64,000 nt of DNA from Chaetoderma sp. LZ-2023a (GCA_034401795.1 CM067369.1:92685241-92749240); one strand, 5' to 3'; positions 9,460 to 22,012 are shown, numbered from the stretch's first letter. Notes: a model not told the origin generated them from the letters alone. Made by a program: numbers and translations.

Positions 9460-11058
9460 TGCAGGCACCATACGCATGTGGTCTGAATGGGCTTTAGACG
9501 TCATTAAAAGCATCAGAGTGTCATTTTCTATATGAGTAATGCCAATCGTCATAGTTCATTCTCCTGCCATCAGGTCCAGTGCCTTCTCAACTGCTGCTGT
9601 ATTAATTGGTGTTAGTAATGGCCTGGTGTCTCCTGAGAATGGGTGCAAGGGCTCATCATCGTGGTCAGTGATCTGTTAATTGAACCATTCTCGACTTGCC
9701 TTGGCTTTACCCTGGTCAGTCCCAATAAAGTGTCCTTTAGAGTTTTGTACAGTGAGTGGTGGTGTGTAGTCAGTAACTCTCAGGGCTCGGGCTGCCAGAA
9801 ACATTTTGTGGCAGTCATCTGTGGCAGTGATTTCATGTGCTAGGGAGTCTGCTTGTTGGATAGCTATATTTTTAAACATTTGCTAAAGTGGCGCAGAATG
9901 TTATTGCATTCCTGGCGTAGTTTGGTGTAATCTTCACTTTGGCCACTTTAATAGATGCGCAGTCATAATACTTTCTGTTCTGCGGACAGTTTTACTATGA
10001 GAGGGTCGTCAGTATACCTAGTTCTGTTGTTTTTTAGAACATCTATGGTGCTAGTAGGTGATGATTCCATAGATTTCAGTATTTTGTTTAGGGCTTCGTT
10101 TGGATCAGAGCTGACGTCGATGTTAACTATCGAGGGCTTTTTTGTATGACATTTCGGTGTCAGTGTCGCTGATGAGCTTGAGTAAGTAGAAGGTGACCCA
10201 CCCTCTTGTCTGGTATGGCGTTTATATATAATGTAGAACGGGTTCATATGGAGGCGTATAACGACCGGCTTATGGTTAAAATTGAGGTATGTGCCTCCAT
10301 AGGAATGAGCATCCCAAAGTAGGGGTTTTGCTGCTGTTGTGCCCTCTCCATACGATCTGTTGCATAAGCCAAGTCCTGAACTTTTGTCTGCAATGCCGAG
10401 TTTACTCAGCTTGGAGTTGAAAGCTCCACACACAAACAGTCGCCATCTAGCTGGGATAGTAATGGCAGAGCTCAGTTCTGCATAGAAGGAATCCAATATT
10501 GCTGGATTCTCTTTGGCTCTTCCGGTAGTTTGCCCATATGCGTTGACTATGCAACACTTAATGGTGGTGTGCTTTCGCGTTGGTATGGCCAGGTCGATAA
10601 ATGCAATGCGATCACTGACGTATTCAAAATTAATAACATGGTCCAATATCCTTCCCCGATAAGTGTCCAGATGCATCCAACCTACCAAAATAGCATTCAG
10701 TCCAAGCGTGTACATGATCCAACATATTGTAATGCATGCAGTCAGAATGGGCTTTTAGTGTAAATAGCTGCTCTACCACCTGCAGTATCAACGCTGTAAC
10801 ATCAATCATCGCCACTAACATTTAGTTCTACTGTCTATAGTTTGGTCGAAGCTTTTTTTAGTTTTAGCTCAGTGATGCTAATGCTATCTGGAGATATATC
10901 TTTGATGCGTATTGCAAGCTCTTCGCGCTTACATTTTGGGTTTAAAATATTCTTTAAAGCATTATTCAATCTGTTTGAATGGATCTCAAGATCTGCTTCT
11001 TGCACCGATTTTCTACTGACTAGGATGCTGGCTTTGCTGATTTCTTTATCGTCGCAAG
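9460..11058 (-). mobile_element. LINE fragment with AP endonuclease region (RTE/CR1-like), copy 1
   Basis: Reading right to left: a pre-endonuclease segment (NKREELAIRI...GITELK, typical of the start of LINE ORF2), an endonuclease-like region with stops and frameshifts, then an open frame at 10715-9963. That frame contains a CGAFNSKL segment, matching the conserved GDFN motif of apurinic endonucleases but with Asp replaced by Ala. A linker follows (9879-9676). The reverse transcriptase is absent. The same family occurs at 41980-45010. The element starts inside the module B nuclease gene, whose downstream part is lost. It is broken by several stops and is not functional. Confidence 0.75.
10666..11058 (-). 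repeat. LINE foldback, right arm
   Basis: Reverse-complement partner of 9037-9459. Homology ends at GCATCTGGA on the inner side and at CTTGCGAC on the outer side in both arms. About 1.2 kb of LINE sequence separates the arms. Confidence 0.9.
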
Positions 11059-11979
11059 ACGTATTCCTAGGTAGATTGTTATAATATGCTATTGCCAGCA
11101 CTAAGACATCAGTGTCTGGAGAGAAAATCACCAACTCTGGTGTATCAAGATTTCGCTGTGTTGCACACATGGCATGATAGATCATTAATGTATCAGCTTC
11201 CTCATGATTGTTGTTCTCAAAATGTAGGCTTCTATTACTTATCGTCTGGCCTGATGCTGATGCTATGACCAAGGTAGATGAGTCTTTATTGTACTCAATA
11301 GTCTTCTCTGCCAGATACTGCGCAAGGTCATTCTTTGTTTGGTCATGAGACAAAGATCTTGTCATATGGATATGCTTGATACTGGTATCATCTTTGACTT
11401 GATATCTAATTGGATCCTTCCCATGTCGTCGTTTCTCTCTGGTCGTGTTTTTCAGGGAATCTGCTTGATATGTATCAAATACAAGAATGATCTCATCATA
11501 TCCTGCTGTCAGACTCATTAACCTGTCATTAAAACATTTACTAAGGTCGTTGACTGTCACAATAGTTGCTGGTTTCTTTGCCAGCTTCTGGACAAGAACC
11601 ATTCCATCCACAACTGCGATTCTCCTACTAGATTCCTTAGTTGCGACGGCAGTTGCGGCGGCAGTTGCTTCTGTTGCACCTAATAAGAGTGAATCCTCTG
11701 TGCTCTCGGTTTGTGGTAGGTCAGTCAGGAGCTTGATTAACTTCGACTTGTCGGTGCATTGTAGGACAGAGCCACACGGAGCAACAGCGCCCTCGGTGTC
11801 AGTGTGAATTCAAAGTTGCGGATCGAATACTTCAAATCAATGTCTCGACTCGACTTTGCGAGAATCATCAGCCTAGCAAATAGATCTTTAGTTTCCTTGA
11901 GATCAACAGCTTTGTCACGAATACGTACTGTTGTCTTTTTGTTTCCAGATGTATACATCTTGTTTTTCTCACGCTTCAC
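11059..11979 (-). pseudogene. Module B, copy 1: FEN/PIN-fold nuclease, truncated by a LINE
   Basis: Two minus-strand frames belong together. Positions 11979-11795 encode a basic segment and a KDLFARL region; a frameshift near 11795 then leads to a frame running to 11059. The second part has VVDGM (first acidic site), VFDTYQADSLK (second), NHEEADTLMIYH (third) and SPDTDVLVL (fourth), the pattern of FEN/XPG and PIN-domain 5' nucleases that bind two metal ions. The homologous gene at 55600-57171 also has the helix-hairpin region GCDSTSA and a CXC tail. Both are missing here because the LINE joins after the fourth motif. It directly follows module A with a frame change. I infer one two-module gene, now inactive. 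Confidence 0.75.
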
Positions 11980-14953
11980 TGGTGCCCAAAGGCATTACCT
12001 CCCCATTAATGCGCTCTTTCACATACTCTTTATATAATGTCTGTCCTCTTTCGTCTACATCCAGGATTTGTGGTACCGACTCTTGTGGTACATAAGCAAG
12101 TGAGATAATGTTGTAGATCATGTCACCTTCAGCAGCGAAAGGATTACCATGAGTCAGTATGGCAGCCTTTATCTTGTCGATTGTGGTGTGTTCGTGTTTA
12201 ACAGCACTTGCTCCAATGCCATGGTGATCTCTGACCTTGTCTTCTTGCAAATCAAATTGACATTTGAATTCCCGGGATAACCGTGACAGTTCTGGAGCAG
12301 CGAGGAAAAATCGCTGTCTCGCATTTGCATTGTTAGATATTACAATTAGTCCTGAGTGCACTTTCATCATTTTGTTCAGATGCTCACATGCATGATCCGC
12401 ACCAATTGAAGTGAATGGAATGTCATTCTTAGTCACTGCAATGTTTTCAGTTTCAAATTCTTGCCATGTGTCTGGATGATTCTGCTTGAGTGCATACATA
12501 TCTGCTATGTATCTTGGCCAAAGACGTTTGTATTTGATTCTATCAAAAGCAAAGAATAACTTGCTCAGTGCTTCTCCAGCTTCAAGATGAAGGGTCAGAT
12601 CAGTATTTCGGGATGCTGCGACAAAGAAAAGGATTGTTTCCACACGGTGCAGATAGTTCAGTAATGACTTGAACATCGCATGTTGGGACCTCTTTGTCAC
12701 CCATGTCTGAAAGAGATTCAGCATATCAGTATTAGACAGCACTTGGAGAAGATTGCTATGAGCCGGCATCACTGATTCTGCCCATCTGGCTTGGTTTGAT
12801 TTACTGCATGCCTCTTCTATGTCATCTGTAGCTGATATGCCTGCATCCCTTAGATTTGGATACTCTTTGAAGAATTCGTCAAAGACCAGTTCATACAATG
12901 CGATGTAAGAGTAGATATGAGCATGAAGAGCACGTGAGTAGTGCTTGCATTTCAGGATTTGTGTCGTTGTGGTAGAGCTAAAGACATCAGCCTCGATCCA
13001 TGCATCGTCTATTCCGGAATTCTCAATAGAAGTACCGAGAGCTCGCAATGCAGCCATGACGACATGGAGTTCACCAAGTCTTGGGATAACACCACTCTTT
13101 AAATTGGCGTTGACATCTACAAGCTGCACTGCTTTCTCATACAGGGCCATGTCAAAAGTAATGACTGTTAGATGGTCTTTACCAACAGCCATCTCCTTCA
13201 ATGTGTGTGCTTGTTTAATTACAGTCATTAGCGTTGACCATTCATGAGCCAGCTCTGGGAGAAGAAGCAATGCACCAACATTGGTTAGAGATCTACTTGA
13301 TGACAGGAGTGAATTATACCCAGCCCACCCAGGAACCAAACACATCTCTTTCCTTTCATCCATCCTCGCAACAACAGATGCTATGACCCAACCCATATGG
13401 GTCAGCTGATAAGAGTCTGCAACACCGGTTTTACTCAACACAAAATTATTTTGTATTCCGGGTTGAGCCTTTGGTTTGACGCATGGCAACATAGATGTGT
13501 GTTGTGGTGTAATGGATAAGCTCTTTGCATCACCAATGTTTAAAGGTAGTGCAATGGATTCCCCGGGTGCAGAAGCTTTTTGATAGACCGCAACAATTGT
13601 TCCATGTGTAGTACCTTTACCATCAATGGTATCCTCAGCAAAATCGGTGTTGTCCACAGCAAAGAAAACAAATGTCCCTTTCCTTAGAAATGGTGGTACA
13701 TACAGATTATTGAATTGTCCCATGTTTTCGACAACCGAGTTAGCTATTGCTGTTTCTAGAAGCATGGTACGGTGGTATGATATGCAACAGTTCTGTGCAT
13801 GAAGAAGATTCACAATCTTCTTATTCCTTATGTCGTGATGCACAGATAATGCCAATCCTAGAACCTGAGAATTTTCTCTTCTTTGCTGGGATCTGAATTT
13901 TTCAGAAGAGGCAGCTTTAGGTTTATGCATCACTTGCCTATCCGATTTAAGTCCAAACATGAGCGTTTGACAAGATGTAAGCACTGCTCTATCAACGAGA
14001 CACTCTCTGGTTTTGCTATCCAAACTAGCTACAGGTCCAACCATTATCCATCGTATCAGTGTGTATAGTTCACATGGGATGTCATCCATATTGCTGGTAA
14101 CAAGGACTGAACCAGGCCTATTAAATGTAGGTGAACGGTTGTCCAAGGATTTACGGTCAAACATGTTTATATATGTTATTTCTATGTCAGCCATGGACAG
14201 ATAAGCCCCATTTCGGGTGTGTGTATCAACAATATGGATAATTTCAATCAGACATGCCATTTGCCGGGAGAGATCATTCCCAGCATTTCTTGTAGTATCT
14301 GAATCTCGTAAAATGTGGAAAACATGCTTCCTCCAGCATGGCTTGTGATACCGGACATCAATTGCATGTGCATCACACGGGGAAAGCGAAGTATTTAATC
14401 TAGTAAGTAATGCTGTATCTTGTGCTATTTCCAATGCATCTCTTAGGGCTTTACCAGCATTATGAGTTCGTAATTGGAACAACTGCTGATTATGATCGTC
14501 TGTCTGGCAGAAGAAACACAGTTCCTTACACAGTGAAATTGTCGAGGAACGTGTAAAAACTGAGGCTGATGTCGATGCCTCATCAATAGCACTTTTCCTC
14601 TATATCCCACGTTTCTTAGTAATGTAAGGCCCACTAGATAGTGCATCCTCTATGCGATTTCGTGCACGTCGTATTTCTTCTTTGTTAGTGGCAGTAGAGT
14701 AACAACTGCGATGCCAACCCGCTTTATGTGAAGATAGGTCACCATATGTGCAAAGTCTAAGTCTTTTCTAAATTTCAATGTATGAACCATCTTTCAATGT
14801 TGCTCTCTCTTCGACTGCTTGCAACAAATTGGTAAATGAGTCTATTCCTGGATGCTGCGCCATTGGTCCTTTAACAGTAGCATCTGTCTGGCATAAAATG
14901 CATAGCTTCCAGTTTGTTAACTCCTGTGTTGCATCAAGCTGTACATCGCTCAT
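11969..14953 (-). pseudogene. Module A, copy 1: large conserved protein of a suspected mobile gene
   Basis: From the start codon at 14953 the frame runs 995 codons to 11969 and is broken only by two TAG codons (14768-14770 and 14600-14602); the longest intact part is 837 residues from 14482. The N-terminus has CILCQTD, then HKAGWH..CY, a second C-x2-C (CFFCQTD) and RYHKPCW, probably zinc-binding. Further on are FFAVDNTDF, DLxYxxA-like TFDMALYEKA, RLGELH and a region ending in LYKEYVKERI. These segments align in order with the gene at 53879-55604. I recall similar multicopy predicted proteins in cnidarians, molluscs and fish, but know no assigned function. A transposase-like role is inference. 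The stops make this copy non-functional unless TAG is read through. Confidence 0.75.
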
Positions 14954-15599
14954 GATTTACTCAAATTTGATGACAAAATATATTTGATTAATGCTTATTG
15001 CAAGATTACAAACGATACTCCTGAAGATTATTGCTGTCTGATTATACTTATTGCAAATCTATGAGCAGAAGATCATTTGAACAACTTTTCTGCAAAAATT
15101 TGCTTTCAGTTTACTTTTACTGGTGAATTTGAAAATTACCCTGGGCCGTCCATTATTGTAAAATTGTGACACGCCGCTCACCATATACATACTCTGTCAT
15201 AATATGTTTATTAATAAACATGATGACAATGTGATTACGTAGATAGCAGGCCATTGGGCTATATCGTCATTCTATCCCCTCTATAGGATTACTATGGGCT
15301 ACGGTTACCGTTAAATATTGTAACAAATATTGATTTAGAAAAAAGGTGCGAGATTTGCAGATGTTGTGTGAGAATTGCTTATTATTTTGGGAATTATCAA
15401 CCAAAACATTTTTTCTGGCACTTGAAGTTTATTATAAATGTTACCAATGCATTCGTTGACCCAGAAAACCTAGATATAGACATCAAAATTGTGAATTTAG
15501 GGTACATGGTTGCAGATATATTGGATTTCGAAGGATTTAGATGGCGGCCATTTTGAAAATTCAAAATGGCCGTCATGAAGACATTTAAGCAAATGTAAA
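14954..15599. other. No gene recognised
   Basis: AT-rich upstream region of module A copy 1. No TIR, promoter motif or open frame stands out. Positions 15539-15578 contain a short palindrome with ATGGCGGCCATTTTG and its complement. Confidence 0.5.
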
Positions 15600-16280
15600 T
15601 ATTGGTTTTTGAAATTGGCATATAAAATGCTTTCCAAAAATATATAGTGTTACAAATCCCCAAAAATTCTGAACGAAAATACATAGTGAACCCTACTAAT
15701 GGCCCTATGTTCGAAAATTGATTACAAAGCAAGTACAAATATGCTGGTACCGAATATAGTAAATTATTGGCATTTGACAACAGTATGTGGCTACTAAATT
15801 GTGTATTGCGAAATTACTTCATGGTAGAAAATTTTAAAACTTAAGATTTATTAGCGTATTCATATTCCTATCTAACCATACGGGTGGAATTATGGGGCCG
15901 AACCTATTGCGGACAGTAGGGTATTGAATACCACGGATCTGCCAAAATTGGAACTAATTTACACGATCAAATTATGTATTGCAAAATTACTTTACGGTCA
16001 GATTCTTTAAATTCACAATATAGCCAACGTATTCAAACCACTAAACGCCTATGTGAGCGAAATTCTGGGGCCGAACAGACAGTATGGTACTGAAAACCCC
16101 GAATCAGCCAACATTTAAGCCAATTTTTACATACTACGAAATTAGTTCCTCAAGAAATTTTTTTTGGATTTGGAATATAACTAACATATTAAGTCTTGTG
16201 TCTATGTGGGTGAAATTCTGGGGCTGAACATATTACAGACAATAGAACTCCAAAAACTGTGAATCACCCCAAATTTAAAG
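15600..16280. repeat. Degenerate tandem array, about 156-168 bp units
   Basis: The segment GAAATTCTGGGGCCGAAC recurs with changes at about 15885, 16053 and 16209 (spacings 168 and 156), with a weaker unit before. The matching neighbouring segments (TTGCGAAATTAC and similar) recur at the same spacing. Confidence 0.65.
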
Positions 16281-16636
16281 CTACTGGTTCAGGCACATCA
16301 GATATAAAAATAATACATAAATCTCTATCCATATAATGTCATATTTCGTATATTTTTATGTATTGAAACCGCGGTAATAACGTGTTGATATGAGTAGAAA
16401 TCATCGGTAAAGTGGTCTGTCTAGTCACGCGTTTCGTTAGAAGACATCTTGGGCTACTTACAGGGCATATATTGAGTAGCCAATGCTGTATACATAGCCT
16501 TCGTTACGCTCGCTGCTGTAAATGGATACGCTGTCTAGGTATTGAGGTAAGTCATTCAGATCTAGCCCTTTTGTCTATTTATTAGCCCTTACTCGGAAGA
16601 TATATGCATGGTTGCGTATAGGCCTTATGCTCCACT

Positions 16637-16790
16637 GGAGTCTGCCGTTTTAGATACGAAAACGCGAAATAAAAAATACGAAAACACGGTAACACTATAT
16701 ACTGTATATTATATATAGTAGTACTAATATAGTGTTACCGTGTTTTCGTATTTTTGATTTCGTGTTTTCGTATCTAAAACGGCAGACTCC
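16637..16790. mobile_element. Palindromic short inverted-repeat element (MITE)
   Basis: The left arm from GGAGTCTGCCGTTTTAGATA is repeated as its reverse complement at the right end. Complementarity continues through ACGAAAAC-rich sequence to an AT-rich loop near 16705-16725. About 65 bp arms make almost the whole element a hairpin. No coding capacity. The family is unassigned. Confidence 0.8.
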
Positions 16791-16878
16791 TATGGTTGGT
16801 CTTAGACTTATGGCAATGTCTGCCAGTGTATAATTACTGTATTCAGTTCTATTTTCTATGAAAACTGGTATAATTTAA

Positions 16879-17100
16879 CCCTTTAATGCTGATATTTGGT
16901 CAAACGCTTTCAATTAATGCCTCACAGCAAATGTACATTGGCACGCCAAGAGAGGAGAATTTTTGAAAATATAACATTGGAATGGCTGGCTAGATTATCG
17001 AGCCAGTGATTCCAGTGGTAAATTTTCAAAAATTGTCTTGGTCTGCAAATGTACATTTCTCACTTCGACAGAGACTGTTTTAGAAGAGTTAGCCATTAAC
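16879..17100 (+). mobile_element. TTAA-flanked MITE, copy 1 (right end diverged)
   Basis: TTAA at 16875-16878 is followed by CCCTTTAATG, the common left terminus of this family. The internal palindrome around GAATGGCTGGCTAG...CCAGTGATTCC is present. The right end is degraded around 17090. Confidence 0.6.
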
Positions 17101-17496
17101 CCTTTCGAGGTCAAATCCCTGATAAAATAAATTTATACTTTATAAAATGAAGCATACTCTGTCATGTTGTCTTTTAAATATTTTGAGATTATTATGACTG
17201 GAAGCCAAGAATCACTGGTCCCCTTCGAGGTCTCGACCCCACTCTCTCGCAGCTACGGGTGTGATTGCTATGCAACTGCTACACCATTACCACTACTACT
17301 GTGACATTCTTGTTGCAAAAGTGCTTTGTTCTGTCTCCTGTGACCTTTCTACTCTCATCATCTACTCATTCAAGTAATGATACCTCCAAAAATGAAGACA
17401 ACACTGAGAGAATTAAAATTTCAAAAAGGAATTTCCTGCATGAGGGTGTAGTGTGCACTACATGTGTATTTATCCCTGTACATCTAAAGATAATCT

Positions 17497-19999
17497 CAGA
17501 ATCTAGCAGCTAAGGGTTAGAAGTATACATGGACTAATGATAATCACAGAATCAGACAGCTGAGGGTTAGAACAGAAGAACTCGGATAGATGAGGGTTAG
17601 AACATAATAACTTAGATAGCTAAGGGTTAGAACATAATAGCTTGGATAGCTGGGTGTTAGAACATAATAACTTGGATAGCTGGGTGTTAGAACATAATAA
17701 CTTGGATAGCTGGGTGTTAGAACAGAAGAACTTGGAAAGCTGAGGGTTAGAACATAATAACTTAGAAAGCTAAGGGTTAGAACATAATAACTTGGATAGC
17801 TGGGTGTTAGAACATAATAACTTGGATAGCTGAGTGTTAGACCATAATAACTTGGATAGCTGGGTGTTAGAACATAATAACTTGGATAGCTGAGGGTTAG
17901 AACATAACTTGGATAGCTGGGTGTTAGAACATAATAACTTGGATAGCTGGGGGTTAGAATATAATAACTTGGATAGCTGGGGGTTAGAACATAATAACTT
18001 GGATGGCTGGGGGTTAGAACATAGTAACTTGGATAGCTGGGGGGGGGGGGTTAGAACATAATAACTTGAATAGCTGGTTGTTAGAACATAATAACTTGGA
18101 TAGCTGAGGGTTAGAACATAATAACTTGGATAGCTGGGTGTTAGAACATAATAACTTGGATAGCTGAGCGTTAGAACATAATAACTTGGATAGCTGGGTG
18201 TTAGAACATAATAACTTTGATAGCTGGGTGTTAGAACATAATAACTTGGATAGCTGGGGGTTAGAACATAATAATTTGGATAGCTGGGTGTTAGAACATA
18301 ATAACTTGGATAGCTGAGGGTTAGAACATAATAACTTGGATAGCTGGGTGTTAGAACATACTAACTTGGATAGCTGAGGGCTAGAACATAATAACTTGGA
18401 TAGCTGGGGGTTAGAACATAATAACTTGAATAGCTGGGTGTTAGAACATAATAACTTGGATAGCTGGGTGTTAGAACATAATAACTTGGATAGCTGGGTG
18501 TTAGAACATAATAACTTGGATAGCTGGGTGTTAGAACATAATAACTTGGATAGCTGAGGGTTAAAACATAATAACTTGGATAGCTGGGTGTTAGAACATA
18601 ATAACTTGGATAGCTGGGGGTTAGAACATAATAACTTGGATAGCTGGGTGTTAGAACATAATAACTTGAATAGCTGGGGGTTAGAACATAATAACTTGGA
18701 TAGCTGGGGGTTAGAACATAATAACTTGGATAGCTAAGGGTTAGAACCTAATAACTTGGATAGCTGGGTGTTAGAACATAATAACTTGGATAGCTGGGGG
18801 TTAGAACAAAATAACTTGGATAGCTGGGTGTTAGAACATAATAACTTGGATAGCTGGGTGTTAGAACATAATAACTTTGATAGCTGGGTGTTAGAACATA
18901 ATAACTTGGATAGCTGGGGGTTAGAACATAATAACTTGGATAGCTGGGTGTTAGAACATAATAACTTGGATAGCTGAGGGTTAGAACATAATAACTTGGA
19001 TAGCTGGGTGTTAGAACATACTAACTTGGATAGCTGAGGGCTAGAACATAATAACTTGGATAGCTGGGGGTTAGAACATAATAACTTGAATAGCTGGGTG
19101 TTAGAACATAATAACTTGGATAGCTGGGTGTTAGAACATAATAACTTGGATAGCTGGGTGTTAGAACATAATAACTTGGATAGCTGGGTGTTAGAACATA
19201 ATAACTTGGATAGCTGAGGGTTAAAACATAATAACTTGGATAGCTGGGTGTTAGAACATAATAACTTGGATAGCTGGGGGTTAGAACATAATAACTTGGA
19301 TAGCTGGGTGTTAGAACATAATAATTTGAATAGCTGGGGGTTAGAACATAATAACTTGGATAGCTGGGGGTTAGAACATAATAACTTGGATAGCTAAGGG
19401 TTAGAACATAATAACTTGGATAGCTGGGTGTTAGAACATAATAACTTGGATAGCTGGGGGTTAGAACATAATAACTTGGATAGCTGGGTGTTAGAACATA
19501 ATAACTTGGATAGCTGGGGGTTAGAACATAATAACTTGGATAGCTGGGTGTTAGAACATAATAGCTTGAATAGCTGGGGGTTAGAACATAATAACTTGGA
19601 TAGCTGGGGGTTAGAACATAATAACTTGGATAGCTGGGGGTTAGAACATAATAACTTGGATAGCTGGGTGTTAGAACATAATAACTTGGATAGCTGGGGG
19701 TTAGAACATAATAACTTGGATAGCTGGGGGTTAGAACATAATAACTTGGATAGCTGGGTGTTAGAACATAATAACTTGGATAGCTGGGGGTTAGAACATA
19801 ATAACTTGGATAGCTGGGGGTTAGAACATAATAACTTGGATAGCTGGGGGTTAGAACATAATAACTTGGATAGCTGGGTGTTAGAACATAATAACTTGGA
19901 TAGCTGGGGGTTAGAACATAATAACTTGGATAGCTGGGTGTTAGAACATAATAACTTGGATAGCTGGGGGTTAGAACATAATAACTTGGATAGCTGGGG
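17497..19999 (+). repeat. Minisatellite of 30 bp units, about 83 copies
   Basis: The unit is approximately TTAGAACATAATAACTTG plus GATAGCTGGGTG. It begins degenerate near 17497 and becomes nearly uniform by 17.6 kb, ending sharply at 19999. The main variation is in the four bases after GCTG (GGTG, GGGG, AGGG-type), which form an ordered pattern. One unit near 17905 lacks three bases and one carries a run of twelve G (18040-18051). Each unit contains GGTTAG or GGGTTAG, resembling the telomere repeat once per 30 bp. The unit length is a multiple of three, so long LDSWVLEHNN frames appear; I regard these as non-coding. Confidence 0.95.
18181..19500 (+). repeat. Tandem 660 bp higher-order duplication inside the minisatellite
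   Basis: Positions 18181-18840 and 18841-19500 (22 units each) share the same order of rare variants: ATAACTTTGA at 18211/18871, CTAACTTGG at 18361/19021, TTAAAACATA at 18561/19221 and TAGCTAAGGG at 18731/19391. Only a few bases differ, so the duplication is recent. Confidence 0.9.
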
Positions 20000-20029
20000 A
20001 GCTGAAATGTGTTTTGGTTACTTATTTAA

Positions 20030-20257
20030 CCCTTTAACCATCGAATTTGTTCAAGAAAATTTCAATCTTCTCATAGAAAATGTCCATTTGCAGACCAAGA
20101 AGACTATTTTTCAAAATTGACCACTGGAATGACTGGCTCGGTTATCGAGTCAGTCATTCTAATGGTAAATTTTCAAAAATAGTCTTCTTAGTCTGCAAAT
20201 GGACAGTTCTCAAGACCATTGCAGAAGCCATTTTTGGCTGATATGATTGTTAAATGG
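20030..20257 (+). mobile_element. TTAA-flanked MITE, copy 2
   Basis: Flanked by TTAA at 20026-20029 and 20258-20261. The termini are inverted: CCCTTTAACCATC on the left, and GATTGTTAAATGG on the right complements it. The centre is a strong hairpin around TGACTGGCTCGGTTATCGAG. TTAA target duplication with CCCTTT ends is the hallmark of piggyBac-type elements; this copy is non-autonomous. Confidence 0.8.
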
Positions 20258-20737
20258 TTAAAACTAGATAGCGCCATTCCTGTCAAAAAATCTTTAAAGC
20301 AATGTTTTTGTTTGCCAATGAACATTTCACACGATGAGTTGCAAGTAATTTTTGGCCACTGACACTGTTACTGTACTTATTTTAAAATAATGACATATTT
20401 TATGTGTATTAGGCTAAATAAAATAGTATATAATATATGTTTCATATACATCCCTCCAAAATTCAAGTAGGCAGTAGGTATGGAATCATAATTTTTTGTG
20501 GGTGGTGTTGCGGTTTCTTTTACCATGTTTTTGCTGTTCAAATATTGTCAAATTTTAAGGTGGAAACTGATAAAATCACTGAAAAATTTAAAAATCCAGC
20601 GGTCCCACTTCCCTGGATAGAAATATTAAGGTAGCAATATTTTGGGGGTAGGTAGGTCACAGCTATTGTTACAGATACATACTGTAGGGATAGGAAACAT
20701 ACATATAATTTTTTAGGCCTTAGCATTGATAAGTTAA

Positions 20738-22012
20738 CCAATTAATGGTTAAATTTGGTCAAGATTATAAAAATATTTGCTTATGGAATGTCTATTTGTA
20801 TGCAAACAGGCTATTTTTGAAAATTTAGCACTGAAATCAAATAACTGACTCGGTTTTGAAGCCAGTCATTCTTTACGGTGGTAAATTGTCTTCTCCCGGC
20901 ATGCAAATGGACATTCTTCAAGACCACTACAGAGGCCGGTTTTGTCCGGCTTCGCCATGAAAGTGTTGGTGTGACAGATTCAACTAAATTGGTAAATAAC
21001 ATTACAAATACTAGGGCTGCTATTTATCCTTATTTTGCAGGAGGCCAAGAACCAAAAGGAGGTGAGCAGAATTGTAACAAGAAAACAGAAGCCATGTTTC
21101 TTTATGTATCAACTTCTCTTGAACAAACAGTAATGACCCTTAGTCATCAATATCATATCTCCCAAATTTCGGCCCCATCCGTTCAGCGAAAGTCGCTTTC
21201 ATGAAAACCAGGGCTGCCTTTTTTTTTGGATGGCCACCAAACCATTTCGCCAATCAAGTTCCCTTAAACAAACTTGGTTCAGCTCTTGCCCTAGATGATA
21301 TTTCATGAGTTATGAATCAATCGCTCAAAATTTCAGAGAAGACATTTCTAAAAATCGGCCAGTATCCAAGATGGCCACCGGCCAAATTAGCCAATCGGCT
21401 TAGTTTGAACACACCTGAATCTCTATACCCTAAGGATGCATCCTGCCAAATATAATTGAAATCGGCCCAGAAGTTCTCGAGAAGACATTTTAAATTTCCC
21501 ATTGCTTTAGTATGGGAGCTTTTGGCGGGAAAATGATCCAAGATGACCGCCAAACCGTTTATTTGACAGTTTCAAAAATTGCAAATTTGAGATCAGAATA
21601 CTCAAAAGCATAAATAAAACCAATTTCGCCCTCAAAATCCATCAAATAAAAGAACCCAAATGGCCGCCAAACATGCTATATTTTGATTGGGCCATGGCGG
21701 CCATGTTTTTTTTTACGGTTGAACTTCCCTTGAACAAACATTAATGGGTCTTAGTCCCTAATCGAAGTAGTTTTCGGGAAAACTAGGTCATCCAAGATGG
21801 CCGCCGAACTATTTAGTCAATCAAGTTCTCTTGAACAAACTTGGTTCAGCGCTTGCCCTAGATGATATTTCATGAGTTCTGAATCAATCCTTCAAACGGT
21901 TTTGGAGAAGATTTTTAAATACATCTAAAAAAATCATCCGAAAATTTTCAAAAATAACATATTTCGAGATGAATACAAATGCCGGCTTATGGCCGGCTTG
22001 GTCATTAAATGG
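20738..22012 (+). mobile_element. TTAA-flanked element, copy 3, with inserted tandem units
   Basis: It starts after TTAA at 20734-20737 with family-like sequence and the internal hairpin (20840-20880). A right-end-like terminus (GGCCGGCTTGGTCATTAAATGG) precedes TTAA at 22013-22016. A second diverged right end lies near 20966, so this is either two nested copies or one copy carrying the 20990-21990 units. Confidence 0.5.
20990..21990 (+). repeat. Degenerate tandem array, about 160 bp units (AAGATGGCCGCC family)
   Basis: Segments CCAAGATGGCCGCCAAAC, GCCAATCAAGTTC, TGAACAAACTTGG and TCGAGAAGACATTTT recur in the same order at intervals of roughly 150-180 bp. Related units occur at 22.7-23.35 kb and 30.5-31.85 kb. 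Confidence 0.65.

Noticed and set aside
17497-19999. CRISPR-like regular array
   Set aside because: The 30 bp units are contiguous with no unique spacers, and the genome is eukaryotic; it is a minisatellite.
19416-20120. 234-codon repetitive protein (LDSWVLEHNN repeats)
   Set aside because: The open frame exists because the unit is a multiple of three and this stretch happens to lack the GCTGAGGG variants that create stops; it runs into a MITE and has no start context.
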